Assembly (NCBI GenBank): GCA_016719885.1
Contig: JADJYF010000029.1
Coordinates: 1 to 34,508, forward strand
Origin: Pseudomonadota bacterium
Lineage (GTDB): Bacteria; Pseudomonadota; Gammaproteobacteria; Ga0077536
Direction: 5' to 3'
DNA length: 34,508 nt
Shown here: positions 33,992 through 34,508 of the stretch, piece by piece
How positions within the stretch are numbered: position 1 is the stretch's first letter
How the letters are laid out: each line of letters opens with the position of its first letter
The notes under the pieces: generated by a model
The model's database searches: none
The model's input: the letters and a program-made list of their open reading frames with translations, nothing else
Told to the model about the DNA's origin: nothing
Made by a program: the position numbers and the translations under genes

Positions 33992-34508
33992 ATGCGTTCA
34001 GTGTTCCCGATCCTGCTGCTGTTGCTGGTCGTCGCGAGCAGCGCGCCGGCCGCCGACGGCCTGCCCTACTCGCCCGTCACCGACGCGCGTCTCACCCGGC
34101 CCGAGCCCGGCAACTGGCTCATGTACCGGCGCACCTACGACAGCTGGGGCTACAGTCCTCTCAAACAGATAGACACCGGCAACGTCGCGCAGCTGAAACC
34201 GCTGTGGAGTTTTTCCACCGGCGTCGAGGAAGGTCACCAGTCGCCGCCCATCGTCAACGACGGCGTGATGTTCATCACCACGCCGCGCGACCAGGTGCTG
34301 GCGCTGGACGCGCAGCGGCGAGCCATCTGCGCTATCAGCCGCGAGCTGCCGGCGGACCTGTTCGCTTCCCACCAATCGCGGCGTGGCCCTGTATGGCGAC
34401 CGCGTCTACATCGCGACCGTCGATGCGCTTCCTGGTGGCGCTCGATGCGCGCACCGGCAACGTGGTGTGGGAGAAGCCGGTCGAGAACTACCGGCCGGCT
34501 ACTACATG
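33992..34508 (+). CDS. PQQ-dependent dehydrogenase, 5' part (several frameshifts)
   Basis: ATG 33992 follows GAGGTG. A signal peptide (ILLLLLVVASSAPAA|DGL) is followed by NWLMYRRTYDSWGYSPLKQI, QLKPLWSFSTGVEEGHQSPP and MFITTPRDQVLALDAQ, typical of the N-terminal blades of type I PQQ alcohol dehydrogenases. Beyond about 34320 the frame changes at least four times in under 200 bp. Reading across the breaks gives ELPADLFASH, NRGVALYGDRVYIATVDA and LVALDARTGNVVWEKPVENY, so the underlying gene looks normal. It runs off the right edge. It is a different enzyme from the one at 1-1386. It is presumably periplasmic, oxidising an alcohol or similar substrate and paired with the Rieske protein just upstream. 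Confidence 0.85.
   Translation, partial: MRSVFPILLLLLVVASSAPAADGLPYSPVTDARLTRPEPGNWLMYRRTYDSWGYSPLKQIDTGNVAQLKPLWSFSTGVEEGHQSPPIVNDGVMFITTPRDQVLALDAQRRAICAISRELPADLFASHQSRRGPVWRPRLHRDRRCASWWRSMRAPATWCGRSRSRTTGRLLH

Overview
This 34.5 kb window is a GC-rich proteobacterial chromosome segment, most likely from a gammaproteobacterium. The indications are PEP-CTERM-type sorting tails of the VPVPxxxWLFG kind, a RegB/RegA redox two-component pair, an ExaC/AldB aldehyde dehydrogenase beside DUF779, and a REP-like extragenic palindrome. A betaproteobacterium is not excluded. I see no rRNA, tRNA, CRISPR array, transposase or phage gene.

Layout. 1-1386 (-): 5' part of a PQQ-dependent dehydrogenase. 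1815-6914 (+): a 1699-residue CheB-CheR-PAS-GGDEF-EAL fusion. 6990-9762 (-): NTF2-like protein, DUF779 protein, ExaC-like aldehyde dehydrogenase and a possible small protein. 9942-12827 (+): a second aldehyde dehydrogenase (one frameshift), a strong terminator and an MFS transporter. 12840-21592 (-): the most unusual block, made of four secreted proteins (three with sorting tails), a DUF3570 plus His/Met-rich outer-membrane barrel fusion, and a RegA/RegB pair. 21635-23844: an EAL-domain remnant, a membrane desaturase, a ~290 bp poly-G tract and a c-type cytochrome. 23866-29730 (-): a complete RND efflux operon. 29900-34508: glutathionyl-hydroquinone reductase, REP pair, HDOD protein, FMN monooxygenase, Rieske protein and a second PQQ dehydrogenase, most of them broken by indels.

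Main discovery candidate. The palindrome TGCGAC-N5-GTCGCA occurs perfectly three times (16038, 17072, 21576) and once with one mismatch (23828). All four lie in intergenic DNA: before two of the secreted-protein genes, before the regB-like kinase gene and before the cytochrome c gene. A shorter-spaced form (GCGAC-N4-GTCGC, 14836) precedes the remaining secreted-protein operon. This looks like the operator of the locally encoded RegA-type regulator and ties the block into one regulon. All four secreted proteins have a predicted signal-peptidase site that leaves histidine as mature residue 1 (HVEYYDL, HVQYYDL, HVDYFDL, HQTYNL), and three share further DSH and HD histidines. With the His/Met-rich barrel next door, this suggests an undescribed redox-controlled, surface-exposed metal (perhaps copper) system. 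The function is inferred, not shown.

Data quality. Two indels break genes between 1 and 28.8 kb. Between 28.8 kb and the right end at least sixteen do, several in homopolymers or short repeats. The right end therefore looks like poorly polished sequence and not a graveyard of real pseudogenes.
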